DNA of 64,000 bases from Miltoncostaea sp050249835 (GTDB taxonomy: Bacteria > Actinomycetota > Thermoleophilia > Miltoncostaeales > Miltoncostaeaceae), in the NCBI GenBank assembly GCA_050249835.1, contig JBFWPT010000015.1:6162-70161 (forward strand), in the 5' to 3' direction. The notes beneath the pieces were generated by a model. That model had not been told where the DNA came from. It ran no database searches and saw nothing but the letters and a program-made list of their open reading frames with translations. This document shows, piece after piece, positions 25,901 through 34,419 of the stretch. A program made the translations under genes and the position numbers. Within the stretch, counting starts at the first letter, position 1; each line of letters opens with the position of its first letter.

Positions 25901-25906
25901 AGTATA
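25901..25906 (-). promoter_or_regulatory. -10 element of a leaderless promoter (acyltransferase operon)
   Basis: TATACT on the minus strand, 6 nt before GTG 25894; it matches TATAAT in 5 of 6 positions, the best hexamer in this set. Confidence 0.55.
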
Positions 25907-25957
25907 GGTAACGCGCGCGTCGGCCCCGCGCGCTCGACGCGACCCCGTCCGAGCGCC

Positions 25958-25963
25958 GATAAT
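25958..25963 (+). promoter_or_regulatory. -10 element of a leaderless promoter (RTX-repeat gene)
   Basis: GATAAT followed by 7 nt and GTG 25971. The element overlaps the alternative ATG at 25962, which argues against that ATG being the start. Confidence 0.45.
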
Positions 25964-25970
25964 GCCCGGC

Positions 25971-26864
25971 GTGCGCACCCTCACCCTCCGCCACTCCTCG
26001 CGGTCCGCGGGCCTCGCCGTCGCCGCCGTGCTCGTGTCGACGGCCCTCGCCGGCGCGCAGGCCGGGCCGGGGACGAGCGCCGCCGACGTGCTGCGCGGCT
26101 CACCCGGCAACGACCGCATCAACGGCCTCAAGGGCGACGACCGCCTGTACGGCCTCGCGGGCGACGACCGGCTGCTGGGCGCCGCCGGGGACGACCTGCT
26201 GGACGGCGCGGCCGGCGAGGACCTGCTCATCGGCGGGCCCGGCGACGACCGACTCCGGGGCGGGGCGGGCAACGACGTGCTCAACGGCGCGTCCGGCAAC
26301 GATGTCGCCGACGGCGGCCTGGGCGACGACAAGCTGCTCGGGCAGGCCGGGGACGACCGCCTCATGGCCGGAGACGGGCAGGACCGGATCTTCGGGATGG
26401 CGGGGAACGACACGCTCGACGGCGGCCGCGGCAGCGACCAGATCGACGGCGGTCAGGGCGGCGACGTCCTCACCGGCGGGGAGGGCGACGACCGCCTCCT
26501 CGGCAAGGCGGGCGCCGACCAGCTCGCCGGGGACGACGGGGACGACGTGATCCTCGGCGGCCCCGGGTCCGACATCCTGTCCGGCGGGGCCGGCGAGGAT
26601 CAGCTCGAGGGCGACGACGGCTCCGACCAGGTGTGGGGCCTCGACGGCGACGACTTCATCCGTCCCGGCCGGGGCATCGACACGGTCGACGCCGGCGCGG
26701 GCAACGACCGGATCGACGTCACCGACCCGGGCCCGGCGAGCGCCCCGGAGAACCGCACCCCCGAGCCCGACACGGTGACCTGCGGCGAGGGCGTCGACAC
26801 GGTCATCGTCGACGTGCTGGACGTCGTCGCGGCCGACTGCGAGTTCGTCCTCTCGCGCGACTGA
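25971..26864 (+). CDS. Secreted calcium-binding protein with RTX (hemolysin-type) repeats
   Basis: This protein of about 297 aa has a Sec-type signal peptide (VAAVLVSTALAGAQA) followed by about 20 nonapeptide-like turns of the GGxGxDxLx type (LRGSPGNDRINGLKGDDRLYGL onward) to about residue 235. Such turns form a calcium-loaded beta-roll outside the cell. The last 60 residues break the repeat and contain two Cys (VTCGEGVDTV, AADCEFV) that could form a disulfide. Unlike classical RTX toxins it has an N-terminal signal and no obvious type I secretion signal. GTG 25971 is chosen over ATG 25962 because of the leaderless promoter geometry. Confidence 0.85.
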   Translation: MRTLTLRHSSRSAGLAVAAVLVSTALAGAQAGPGTSAADVLRGSPGNDRINGLKGDDRLYGLAGDDRLLGAAGDDLLDGAAGEDLLIGGPGDDRLRGGAGNDVLNGASGNDVADGGLGDDKLLGQAGDDRLMAGDGQDRIFGMAGNDTLDGGRGSDQIDGGQGGDVLTGGEGDDRLLGKAGADQLAGDDGDDVILGGPGSDILSGGAGEDQLEGDDGSDQVWGLDGDDFIRPGRGIDTVDAGAGNDRIDVTDPGPASAPENRTPEPDTVTCGEGVDTVIVDVLDVVAADCEFVLSRD

Positions 26865-26878
26865 CGGGCCCGCCCCCA

Positions 26879-26899
26879 CCCGCGCCGGTCAGGCGCGGG
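26879..26899. terminator. Hairpin between convergent genes
   Basis: CCCGCGCC / GGCGCGGG 8-bp stem with a 5-nt loop, 14 nt after the RTX gene and overlapping the stop codon of the convergent O-antigen ligase gene. Confidence 0.4.
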
Positions 26900-28400
26900 C
26901 GGGTCCGGCCGCCGAACCCGGCGCCGTCGCGGGCGCCCGGGCCTCGTGCTCGCCCAGCCGCAGGGTGCACGCCCCCACCGCGAGGGCGATGAACAGGAGC
27001 AGCGTGACCTGGATGAACGAGAACGCGTCGTAGGTGAACATGCCCACCGCGAACGCCGCGATCGAGGCGGCGCACGCCGTCGGCAGCCAGCCGTCCGGGG
27101 AGGGGTCCTCCTTGGCCGCCCGTCCCAGGCGCCGGACGATGGCGACGATCAGCCAGAACCAGCCCAGCGCCCCGATGACGCCCGTCTCGAGCAGCGTCTT
27201 GAGCCACTGGTTGTCCAGGATCTGGGCGTTGGCGCGGTCGGCGTCGGTGATGCGGGTGCCGTAGCCCTGGCCGAACGCCGGGCTCTTGGCCAGCTCGTCG
27301 AAGGCCGGGCCGAGGTCGGCGACGCGACCGGCGCCGCGCTGGCCCGCCGCCCGCTCCTGGTCCGCGATCAGGCCGCCCTCGGGGAAGAAGGACTTCTTGA
27401 GGCTCCCCAGGGTCCCGGGCAGCGCGAGGTGCACGAGCACCGGCAGCAGGACGAGGGCGGGGATCGCGAACTTCCGCACCTCCTTCGGGCGCAGGATGAA
27501 GAAGGTGATCGCCGCCACCCCCAGCATCACGATGCTCGTGCGCGAGACGGTGGAGAACGCCCCGAGCGTGAGCATCGCCGCGGGCACCCACCAGATCCGG
27601 CGCGCCGAGCGCCGCGCGAGGTACACCGCGAACGGCAGGAGCACGACGAGCGCCGCGCCGAGCGCGATGGGGTGCTGGGCCGAGCCGAACACCCGGAGCC
27701 GCCCGCCGCGCGTCTCCTCGTCGGGGAGGGCGGCGTTGTCGAGGAAGGGGACCACCCCTCCCAGCTGGTTGAAGACGTTCCACCGCGTGCGGGACTCGAT
27801 GAGGGCGAAGAGCCCGACGACGGCCCCCGAGAGCACCAGCGTCCCGAGCAGGATGTCGATCGCGCGCCGCGTCCGGACGACGGACACGATCAGGTAGAAG
27901 AGCAGGAGGAAGCTCGCGAGGAACGTCAGGTCCTTGACGACGTCCGTGCTGAGCTCCGCGACCCGCCCCGGGTTGGACAGCACGGACCCCACGACGCCCA
28001 CGACGATGACCGCGATGGGCGCCTCGAAGCCGCTGCGCCGCAGGGTCACCCGCGGGTCCGCGAGGAGGCACGCGCCCCAGCCGATCACGATGAACGCGAC
28101 CAGGATCCGGTACGGCTCGAGCTCGAACGGCAGCTCCACGGGGATCGTGTAGCGCCGGATCGGGATGAACATGATGACCAGCGCGATCCCGGACAGCAGG
28201 ACCGGCCAGCTCAGCAGCACCCGGTGCGCGAACGCGAGCGCGAGGCCCGCGACCACCAGGAAGGTGACCTCGAGCAGGGGCACGACGTCCGTGAACGCGA
28301 CGGCCACGACCATGATCGCCGCGAGGACGGCGACCAGCGGCTTCCACGAGGGCACCGCCGGCGGGCGCTCGCCGGCGATGCGTATGTCGTGGGTGGTCAC
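26889..28400 (-). CDS. O-antigen ligase / Wzy-type polymerase family membrane protein
   Basis: This 503-aa protein has about 12 hydrophobic helices, beginning PLVAVLAAIMVVAVAFTDVV. The large periplasmic loop that is the hallmark of the Wzy_C/WaaL family lies between RLRVFGSAQHPIALG and FGQGYGTRITDADR, with the conserved R-x-FG, H-P and G-x-G elements. It would polymerise or ligate undecaprenyl-linked glycan at the outer face of the membrane. GTG 28400 follows the Wzz-like gene by 28 nt on the same strand. The C-terminal tail is Ala/Pro-rich and cytoplasmic. Confidence 0.85.
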   Translation of the reverse strand: MTTHDIRIAGERPPAVPSWKPLVAVLAAIMVVAVAFTDVVPLLEVTFLVVAGLALAFAHRVLLSWPVLLSGIALVIMFIPIRRYTIPVELPFELEPYRILVAFIVIGWGACLLADPRVTLRRSGFEAPIAVIVVGVVGSVLSNPGRVAELSTDVVKDLTFLASFLLLFYLIVSVVRTRRAIDILLGTLVLSGAVVGLFALIESRTRWNVFNQLGGVVPFLDNAALPDEETRGGRLRVFGSAQHPIALGAALVVLLPFAVYLARRSARRIWWVPAAMLTLGAFSTVSRTSIVMLGVAAITFFILRPKEVRKFAIPALVLLPVLVHLALPGTLGSLKKSFFPEGGLIADQERAAGQRGAGRVADLGPAFDELAKSPAFGQGYGTRITDADRANAQILDNQWLKTLLETGVIGALGWFWLIVAIVRRLGRAAKEDPSPDGWLPTACAASIAAFAVGMFTYDAFSFIQVTLLLFIALAVGACTLRLGEHEARAPATAPGSAAGPARA

Positions 28401-28428
28401 CCGGGGGGCCGGCGGTCACCCACCGGGG

Positions 28429-29202
28429 TCAGCGCTGCTCGGACTCGCCCGGCACGCGGACGCGATCGCCCTCGGAGGCGATGATGTCGTCCGGGCGGAT
28501 GTCCCGCCAGACGCCCTGCGGGTCGTCACCCGCCCGAGGAGGGCGGAGGTTGTTGAGCAGGAGGGCGAGCGCGAACGTCGCCGCCAGGATCGCGAGGAAC
28601 ACGATCGCCGGGGTCGTGATCGAGCGACCCTCCTCGAGGAGGGCGCCGTCGGGGGCGCGGAGCACGTTGAGGACGACGCGGTCGGCCGCCGGGATCTCGT
28701 TGCGGGCCTGCTCCTCGCGGATGAACTGCGCGAAGGCGTCGGACTGGCGCAGGGTCGTGTCGATCGCCGCCTCGGCGGTCGGCGCGAACGCCGTGATGCG
28801 GAGGATCGGCAGGCCGGCGCGGCCGCTGTTCGCCGTGAACTGCTCGGCGACCACGTACCCCTCGATGGGCCCGTCCTGGAGCATGATCTCCCGGACCGGG
28901 TCGCTGTCGACGAGCTGCGCGTAGAGGGTGGTGAGACCGATGAGCCGGTCGGGATCGGAGGTGACGGGCTCGTCGGCGGCCGGCGCCTCGGGGTCACCGA
29001 GCGTCGCGCGGCCCTCCGCGAAGCCCCGCTCGGTCACGAAGACGTCCTGATATGCCGAGTAGGTCTCGGACTGCCGGTAGCTGAGGCCCTCGCCGTCCAC
29101 CTTGACGAACGAGAAGAAGGCCGCGGCGCAGGCGAGCACCCACCCCGCGACGACGAGGTACCGGTATCTCCAGAGCACGCGTCCGAGGAGCCGTAGGTCC
29201 AT
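28429..29202 (-). CDS. Wzz/chain-length-determinant-like membrane protein
   Basis: This 257-aa protein has an N-terminal membrane helix YLVVAGWVLACAAAFFSFV and a C-terminal helix AIVFLAILAATFALALLLNNL. Between them lies an extracytoplasmic domain of about 160 residues. This is the two-helix topology of polysaccharide co-polymerases (Wzz/CapA). It lacks a fused tyrosine-kinase domain, and no partner kinase is present nearby. It probably works with the O-antigen ligase/polymerase downstream to set chain length. ATG 29202 follows GGAAGGGA. Confidence 0.75.
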   Translation of the reverse strand: MDLRLLGRVLWRYRYLVVAGWVLACAAAFFSFVKVDGEGLSYRQSETYSAYQDVFVTERGFAEGRATLGDPEAPAADEPVTSDPDRLIGLTTLYAQLVDSDPVREIMLQDGPIEGYVVAEQFTANSGRAGLPILRITAFAPTAEAAIDTTLRQSDAFAQFIREEQARNEIPAADRVVLNVLRAPDGALLEEGRSITTPAIVFLAILAATFALALLLNNLRPPRAGDDPQGVWRDIRPDDIIASEGDRVRVPGESEQR

Positions 29203-29447
29203 CAGAATCCCTTCCCAACGAGCATCGGTTGCCGCGACCGGTCCGCGCGACCTGCCACCGGCTCTGGCGATGGTAGGTCATCCCGCCTTTTCGTCCTACC
29301 GGCCGAACGGGGCGACCGCGGGCGTCGCAACCACCCATTCGGTCAGTCCCAGGCGGCTCAGCGGTCCATCGGCAGGACGGTGGGGACCCTTTACATTCCA
29401 GCGGTGTCACCCGTGGGACGGCCATCGACGAGCGGAGCCAGGTCGGC

Positions 29448-29930
29448 ATGAGTGACGAGGCGGACCGGCGGCGCGACCTGCTGCTCGTGTGCTCATCCGG
29501 GGGCCATCTGTTGCAGATGGTTGCGCTGCGCCCGGCCTGGGAGGGGCTCTCGCGGACCTGGGTCACCTTCGACAAGAGCGACGCGCGGTCGCTGCTCGTC
29601 GGCGAGCGGGGGATCTTCGCCCACGGCCCGACGAACCGGAACGTCCCGAACCTCCTCCGCAACCTGGTGCTGGCGTGGCGCGTGCTGCGAACCCTCCGCC
29701 CCCGGGTCGTCATGACCACCGGCGCGGGCGTCGCGGTGCCGTTCGCCTGGCTCGGCCGGCTGATGGGCGCCCGCGTGGTGTACGTGGAGAGCTTCACCCG
29801 CATCGACACGGTCTCGCTGAGCTGCCGGATGATCCGGCCCGTCGCGGACCGCGTCTACGTCCAGTGGCCCGAGATGCTCGAGGTCGTCCCCGGGTCCGTC
29901 CACGCCGGAAACGTCTTCTTCGACGCATGA
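29448..29930 (+). CDS. pssD: PssD/Alg14-like glycosyltransferase subunit
   Basis: This 160-aa protein begins DLLLVCSSGGHLLQMVAL, the Gly-Gly-His loop of Alg14/PssD/Cps14F. The membrane-associating segment VVMTTGAGVAVPFAWLGRLMGARVVYVES follows. Alg14-type halves anchor the catalytic Alg13-type half and contribute to acceptor binding, usually adding the second sugar to the lipid-linked glycan. The catalytic half is the next gene, overlapping by 4 nt. A -10-like TACATT at 29391-29396 in the 245-nt divergent gap could drive this operon. Confidence 0.87.
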   Translation: MSDEADRRRDLLLVCSSGGHLLQMVALRPAWEGLSRTWVTFDKSDARSLLVGERGIFAHGPTNRNVPNLLRNLVLAWRVLRTLRPRVVMTTGAGVAVPFAWLGRLMGARVVYVESFTRIDTVSLSCRMIRPVADRVYVQWPEMLEVVPGSVHAGNVFFDA

Positions 29931-30406
29931 TCTTCGTCACCGTGGGGACGAACGAGGCCACCTTCGACCGCCTGCTCGGCGGGATCCGCGACATGCCCGA
30001 CGGCGAGGAGCTGATCGTCCAGCACGGGCCGTCGGCCGTCCGCCCCCCCGGGGCGCGGTGCCTCGAGTTCCTCCCCTTCGACGAGCTGGTGGGGATCGTC
30101 CGCCGGGCGCGGGTGGTGGTGACCCACGCCGGGGTGGGATCGATCGTCGTCTGCCTCGCCAACGGCCACCGCCCGATCGTCGTCCCCCGGCTCCACCGGC
30201 ACGGGGAGGCGGTCGACGACCACCAGCTGCCCCTGTGCCACCGCCTGGCCGAGGCCGGGCTCGTGACGGTGGTCGAGGAGGTCGACCGGCTCCCGGCGGC
30301 GGTGGCCGGCCACGGGGGCCCGCGGGAGGGCTCCGGCCCCAAGGCGTCACGGCTCGCCGGCCACCTGCGCGGCTACCTGGAGGGCGTCGTCCGGGGAGGC
30401 GCATGA
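29927..30406 (+). CDS. pssE: PssE/Alg13-like glycosyltransferase catalytic subunit
   Basis: This 159-aa protein starts IFVTVGTNEATFDRLL and contains VVVTHAGVGSIVVCLANGHRPIVVPR, the nucleotide-sugar-binding half of the MurG/Alg13 fold. It forms one GT-B enzyme with the PssD-like protein encoded just upstream. ATG 29927 and stop 30406 both overlap neighbours by 4 nt, giving a tightly coupled pssD-pssE-flippase operon. Confidence 0.87.
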   Translation: MIFVTVGTNEATFDRLLGGIRDMPDGEELIVQHGPSAVRPPGARCLEFLPFDELVGIVRRARVVVTHAGVGSIVVCLANGHRPIVVPRLHRHGEAVDDHQLPLCHRLAEAGLVTVVEEVDRLPAAVAGHGGPREGSGPKASRLAGHLRGYLEGVVRGGA

Positions 30407-32529
30407 GCCTGCGCCGCGCCCTCACGGCGGTCGCCGCCGCGGCCGGGCTCGCCCTCGTGGCGGCGCCGGTCGCCGCGCAGGCCCCGCCGGAACCCTCCCT
30501 CCCCGCTCCCGATCAGCCGCCCCCCGTGGCGGCGCCGGACCGGCCCACGCCCGCCCCGGTGCCGGCGGCGCCGTCGCCCTCGCCGGCCCGGGATACCCCG
30601 GAGGCCCCGCCGGCCGCGACGGAGCCGGCCGCGCCCGCGCCGCCGACCGCCGCCGAGCTCCGGCGGCGCGCCGAGGCCCGCGCGAAGGCCGCCGAGGAGC
30701 GCGCCCGGCAGGCCGCCGAGCGCCGGCGGGCCGACCTCGAGAGGGCCCGCTCGCGGGCGGACGCCTCGCTCCGGGCGCGGGCCGACCTGGAGGCGCTCGT
30801 GCCCCCCGCCCGCGCCACCCGAGCCCCCGATGAGGGCGTCGGGCTCGTCCCGGTGCTCGCGGTCCTCGGCCTGATCGCCGTGCCCGTCGCGGGCCTCGCG
30901 ATGGCGGGCCGGCGGCGCCGGCCCCGGCGGGAGCGGTCCCCGGGGGCGGTCATCGTCGGGAACGCGGCGGCCGAGACGGCGTCGACCGTCGCAGGCCCGC
31001 AGGCCGGGGCGTCCGCCGGCGGCGCCGGCGGCGGGGGCGGCGCGGGCGGCGGCGACCTGAAGCGCCGGGTGGTCGGCGGCATCAAGTGGAAGGCCGCGTC
31101 GGCGATCACCACCCAGGTGTCCCGCATGGCGGTCGGCATCCTGCTCGCCCGCCTCCTGACCCCGGCCGACTTCGGGATGGCCGCCGCCGTGCTCGTGCTC
31201 GCGGGGCTCGCCGCGGTGTTCGTCGACCCGGCCCTCGGGACCGCCCTCATCCAGCGCAAGACCATCACCGAGCGCGACCGGTCCACCATCTTCTGGATCA
31301 GCGCCGGCCTGGGCGGGCTCTTCACGATCGTCTTCATCGCGGCGTCGGGGGCGCTCGCCTCGTTCTACAACGAGCCGGATCTCCAGCCGCTGTTCGCCGT
31401 CTTCGCATTCACGTTCCTGCTGATGGGCCTCCAGACCACCCAGGCGACCCTCATGTCGCGCGAGATGCAGTTCCGCAGCCTGGAGCTCCGGATGATCGCC
31501 GCCACGGTCGCCGGCGGCGTCGTCGGCATCGCCACCGCCCTCGCGGGGTTCGGCGCGTGGGCGCTCATCTGGCAGGCGCTCACGGTCTCGGCCGTGTCCA
31601 CCGCGCTGCTCTGGTTCTTCTCCGACTGGCGGCCGCACTTCATGTTCTCGCGCCAGAGCGTGCGCGACCTGGGCGGCAACGGAATGCGGGCCTACGGCAC
31701 CAAGGTCGTCTGGTTCCTGAACCAGAACACCGACACCATCCTCATCGCGCGCTTCCTCGGCCCCGCGAGCCTCGGGCTCTACGCCCTCGCCTTCAACCTG
31801 ATGCTCTTCCCGATCAGCCGCATCGCGACGCCGATCCGGAGCGTCCTCTTCCCCGCCTTCTCGACCATCCAGGACGAGCGCGAGCGGCTCGCCGGGGGGT
31901 GGCTGCGCGGGAGCCGGCTGATCGCCGCGGTCGCGATGCCGGTCATGCTGGGGATGATCGTCGTGGCCCCCGACTTCGTGCCGGTCGTGCTCGGCGACCG
32001 CTGGAACGACGCCGTGCCCGTCCTGCAGATCCTCGCCGTCGTGGGCCTCGTGCAGGCGCTCCAGACGATCGGCGGCAGCGCGCTCAACGCGATCGGGCGC
32101 TTCGGCACGGTCCTGCGCTTCACGGTGGCGGCGTACGTCGCGAACATCATCGCCTTCGTCGCCGGCCTGCACTGGGGCATCGTCGGCGTCGCCACGGCGT
32201 ACGCCATCGCCACCGTCGCGCTGTTCCCGGTGTTCACCGTCGTCGTCGCGCGCGGGCTCGGGGTGCGGACGACCCGGTTCGCCGGCGCGCTGTCGGGGGT
32301 CGTGCAGGCGACCCTGCTGATGACCGGCGCCGTCCTCGGCACCCGCCTCCTCCTGGTCGAGGCGGGGGTGCCGACCGGGCTGCGGCTGATCGCCTGCATC
32401 GCCGTCGGCGCGGTCGCCTACCTCGCTGCGTGCGCCTGGAGGGCGCCCGAGCTGCGCGGGGAGTTGCGCGCCCTGCGGGCCGGCCGGGGGAAGACCGCCA
32501 CGGTCCCGGTGGACCCGGTCTCCGCCTGA
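30403..32529 (+). CDS. Wzx-type polysaccharide flippase with a secreted-like N-terminal extension
   Basis: This 708-aa protein is a MOP-superfamily flippase (WzxC-like, about 12 helices) from residue about 219: KWKAASAITTQVSRMAVGILLARLLTPADFG onward. It would flip lipid-linked repeat units across the membrane. The first 218 residues are unusual: a signal-peptide-like start (ALTAVAAAAGLALVAAPVAAQA), a Pro-rich stretch (25-75), an Ala/Arg/Glu coiled-coil-like helix (80-125), one more helix (147-168) and a Gly-rich linker (195-215). The frame is open throughout, and ATG 30403 has a GGAGG site and overlaps pssE, so this looks like a genuine fusion. An internal start near 31060 remains possible. 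Confidence 0.85.
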   Translation: MSLRRALTAVAAAAGLALVAAPVAAQAPPEPSLPAPDQPPPVAAPDRPTPAPVPAAPSPSPARDTPEAPPAATEPAAPAPPTAAELRRRAEARAKAAEERARQAAERRRADLERARSRADASLRARADLEALVPPARATRAPDEGVGLVPVLAVLGLIAVPVAGLAMAGRRRRPRRERSPGAVIVGNAAAETASTVAGPQAGASAGGAGGGGGAGGGDLKRRVVGGIKWKAASAITTQVSRMAVGILLARLLTPADFGMAAAVLVLAGLAAVFVDPALGTALIQRKTITERDRSTIFWISAGLGGLFTIVFIAASGALASFYNEPDLQPLFAVFAFTFLLMGLQTTQATLMSREMQFRSLELRMIAATVAGGVVGIATALAGFGAWALIWQALTVSAVSTALLWFFSDWRPHFMFSRQSVRDLGGNGMRAYGTKVVWFLNQNTDTILIARFLGPASLGLYALAFNLMLFPISRIATPIRSVLFPAFSTIQDERERLAGGWLRGSRLIAAVAMPVMLGMIVVAPDFVPVVLGDRWNDAVPVLQILAVVGLVQALQTIGGSALNAIGRFGTVLRFTVAAYVANIIAFVAGLHWGIVGVATAYAIATVALFPVFTVVVARGLGVRTTRFAGALSGVVQATLLMTGAVLGTRLLLVEAGVPTGLRLIACIAVGAVAYLAACAWRAPELRGELRALRAGRGKTATVPVDPVSA

Positions 32530-32536
32530 CCGCGGG

Positions 32537-33481
32537 TCAGGTCCGGGTGATCCTCCGGCGGATCGATCCGCCGACGGCGGCGGCGAAGCCCCGGGGGCTC
32601 ACGCGCGCGCCCGCCGCCATCTCCCGGGCGGTGCCGGCCGCGTCCCGCCGCCGCGCCGCGATGCCGGCGAGCCGCAGGTGGGCGAAGCCGAGCCGGCGGC
32701 GCACCTCGCGGCGGTCCTCGGGCCGCAGGGGCGACCGGTCGAGGACGTCTTCGTAGAGGGCCACGGTGCAGTCCCAGTAGACGAGGCTCCTGCCGTCGTG
32801 CCGGTCGATCAGGCGGGTGCCGGTGTCGTCGTCGCTCGTCATGCGGGCCCCGGCGCCCGGCACCGCGCAGGCCGGGTGCCCGAGGCCGAGCGCGAGGAAC
32901 AGGTGGGTGTCGTGGCGGCGGGTCAGCCCCTCCCGCAGCCCGCCCGCGCGCACGTAGGTGTCGCGGTCGAAGACCGTGGCCTGCAGCATCATGGGCTGGC
33001 GGGCCATCATCACCCACTCGGACGCGTCGCCGCGGATCTCCTGCGGTGGGGCCGCGCGCATGCCGCAGAGGTCCCACAGGCGCTGGCGGCCCTCGAGCGC
33101 CGTGCGGGTGACGTCGCCGAAGTAGAAGCCGGCGGACCCGCCGGTCGCGGCGATCGCCCGCTCCATCGCCGCGAGGTGGCCCGCCTCCCAGACGTCGTCG
33201 GAGTCGAGGAAGGCGATCCAGCGGCCGCGGGCCTCGTGGACGCCGCGGTTGCGGGCCGCGGCGCCGCCCGCGTTCTCCTGGCGCACGTACCGGACCGCGT
33301 CGCCGAAGGCGGCGACCCGCTCCGACGTGTCGTCGACGGACCCGTCGTCCACGACGATCACCTCGTCGGGCGGCCGCTCCTGCGCCAGGGCGCTCTCGAT
33401 CGCGCGCGTCACCAGCGCGGCCCGGTTGTACGTGGGGATCACGGCCGAGATCGTGATCGGGCCGGGGGTGGCGCCGGTCAC
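32537..33481 (-). CDS. Family-2 glycosyltransferase
   Basis: This 314-aa GT-A enzyme has SAVIPTYNRAALVTRAIESAL, VIVVDDGSVDDTSERV, the DxD motif in WIAFLDSDDVWEAGHL, and a C-terminal acceptor domain with RHDTHLFLALG. GTG 33481 overlaps the stop of the next upstream glycosyltransferase gene by 4 nt, so both are in one leaderless operon. It ends convergently with the flippase gene, the two stops lying in a small TGACC/GGTCA palindrome. Confidence 0.88.
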   Translation of the reverse strand: MTGATPGPITISAVIPTYNRAALVTRAIESALAQERPPDEVIVVDDGSVDDTSERVAAFGDAVRYVRQENAGGAAARNRGVHEARGRWIAFLDSDDVWEAGHLAAMERAIAATGGSAGFYFGDVTRTALEGRQRLWDLCGMRAAPPQEIRGDASEWVMMARQPMMLQATVFDRDTYVRAGGLREGLTRRHDTHLFLALGLGHPACAVPGAGARMTSDDDTGTRLIDRHDGRSLVYWDCTVALYEDVLDRSPLRPEDRREVRRRLGFAHLRLAGIAARRRDAAGTAREMAAGARVSPRGFAAAVGGSIRRRITRT

Positions 33482-34407
33482 GAGGGCGCGGCCCCCGCCC
33501 GCGGCCGCCCCGCGACCCGTCGCGCGGCCTCCGCCCTGCACTCGCCGGCGATGACGCGCCAGCGGCGCTCCGTCGCCAGCCAGCGGGCGACGACCGCGGC
33601 GCAGCGCGCCCGCTCGGTCACGCCGAGCGGGGCCCGGGCGACGGCGCCGGCGACACCCCGGGCGACGCGGGTGCGCGGCAGCGGGGCGCGCCCCGCCGAG
33701 GCCTCGTCGAACCAGCGCGCCCGCTCCTCGGGCGTGACGTTCGCCTCGCGCGACGACCCGGCGTGGCGGCGGCGCAGGAAGAGCGGGTCGGGCACCCGCG
33801 CCATCTCGCCGGCCAGCGCGAGCTCCACGAGCAGCACCTTGTCCGACGACTCGTAGCCGCCGATCAGGCGCGTGCGGCGCAGCGCCTCCGTGCGGATGAC
33901 GCCGAAGACCGGGGCGCAGTTGACGATGTAGGAGTCCCGGCCGAGGAGCAGCTCGGCGAGCCGCTCGTGCGGGGAGCCTCCGCGCCAGGGCGCGGTGACG
34001 GGCAGCCCCGTGGGCTCGCCGCGCTCGTCGATGGTCCGCGCCTCGGCGAACGCGAGGACGGTGCCCGCGGGCGCGGCCCGGAGCGCCGCGACGCAGCGCT
34101 CGACGAGGTCGGGGGCCAGGGCGTCGTCGTGCGAGGCCCACCGGAACAGCCCGCCGCGGGCCATGCCCACCAGCGCGTTGTAGTTCGGGGCCGCGCCCAG
34201 ATTCCTCTCGTTGCGGACGTACCTCACGCGCGGATCGCGAGCCGCGTACGCGCGGCAGATGTCCTCCGTGCCGTCCGTCGAGGCGTTGTCCGAGATGACC
34301 ACCTCGAGCTCGCCCCAGGTCTGGCCCAGCACGGAGTCGAGGGCCGCCTCGAGGTAGGCCTCCCCGTCGAAGACGGGCACGCCGATGGTGACGAGCGGTC
34401 GGGGCAC
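33478..34407 (-). CDS. Family-2 glycosyltransferase
   Basis: This 309-aa GT-A enzyme begins PLVTIGVPVFDGEAYLEAALDS. VVISDNASTDGTEDI and the metal-binding FRWASHDDALAPDLV follow. The C-terminal quarter is basic and Ala/Arg-rich without motifs. Start GTG 34407 has TAGCCT 6 nt upstream (leaderless) and lies only 10 nt from the end of the large secreted-protein gene on the same strand. Confidence 0.87.
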   Translation of the reverse strand: MPRPLVTIGVPVFDGEAYLEAALDSVLGQTWGELEVVISDNASTDGTEDICRAYAARDPRVRYVRNERNLGAAPNYNALVGMARGGLFRWASHDDALAPDLVERCVAALRAAPAGTVLAFAEARTIDERGEPTGLPVTAPWRGGSPHERLAELLLGRDSYIVNCAPVFGVIRTEALRRTRLIGGYESSDKVLLVELALAGEMARVPDPLFLRRRHAGSSREANVTPEERARWFDEASAGRAPLPRTRVARGVAGAVARAPLGVTERARCAAVVARWLATERRWRVIAGECRAEAARRVAGRPRAGAAPS

Positions 34408-34413
34408 GATCCG

Positions 34414-34419
34414 AGGCTA
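34414..34419 (-). promoter_or_regulatory. -10 element of a leaderless promoter (glycosyltransferase pair)
   Basis: TAGCCT on the minus strand, 6 nt before GTG 34407. It overlaps the stop codon of the preceding secreted-protein gene. Confidence 0.4.

Noticed and set aside
26100..26650. CRISPR-like or tandem DNA repeat in the RTX gene
   Set aside because: The periodicity is protein-level (glycine/aspartate nonapeptides); the DNA units vary and there are no spacers or cas genes.
29203..29447. Riboswitch or small RNA in the divergent gap between the Wzz-like and pssD-like genes
   Set aside because: Only a possible -10 (TACATT) was seen; no conserved riboswitch core or strong hairpin could be recognised.
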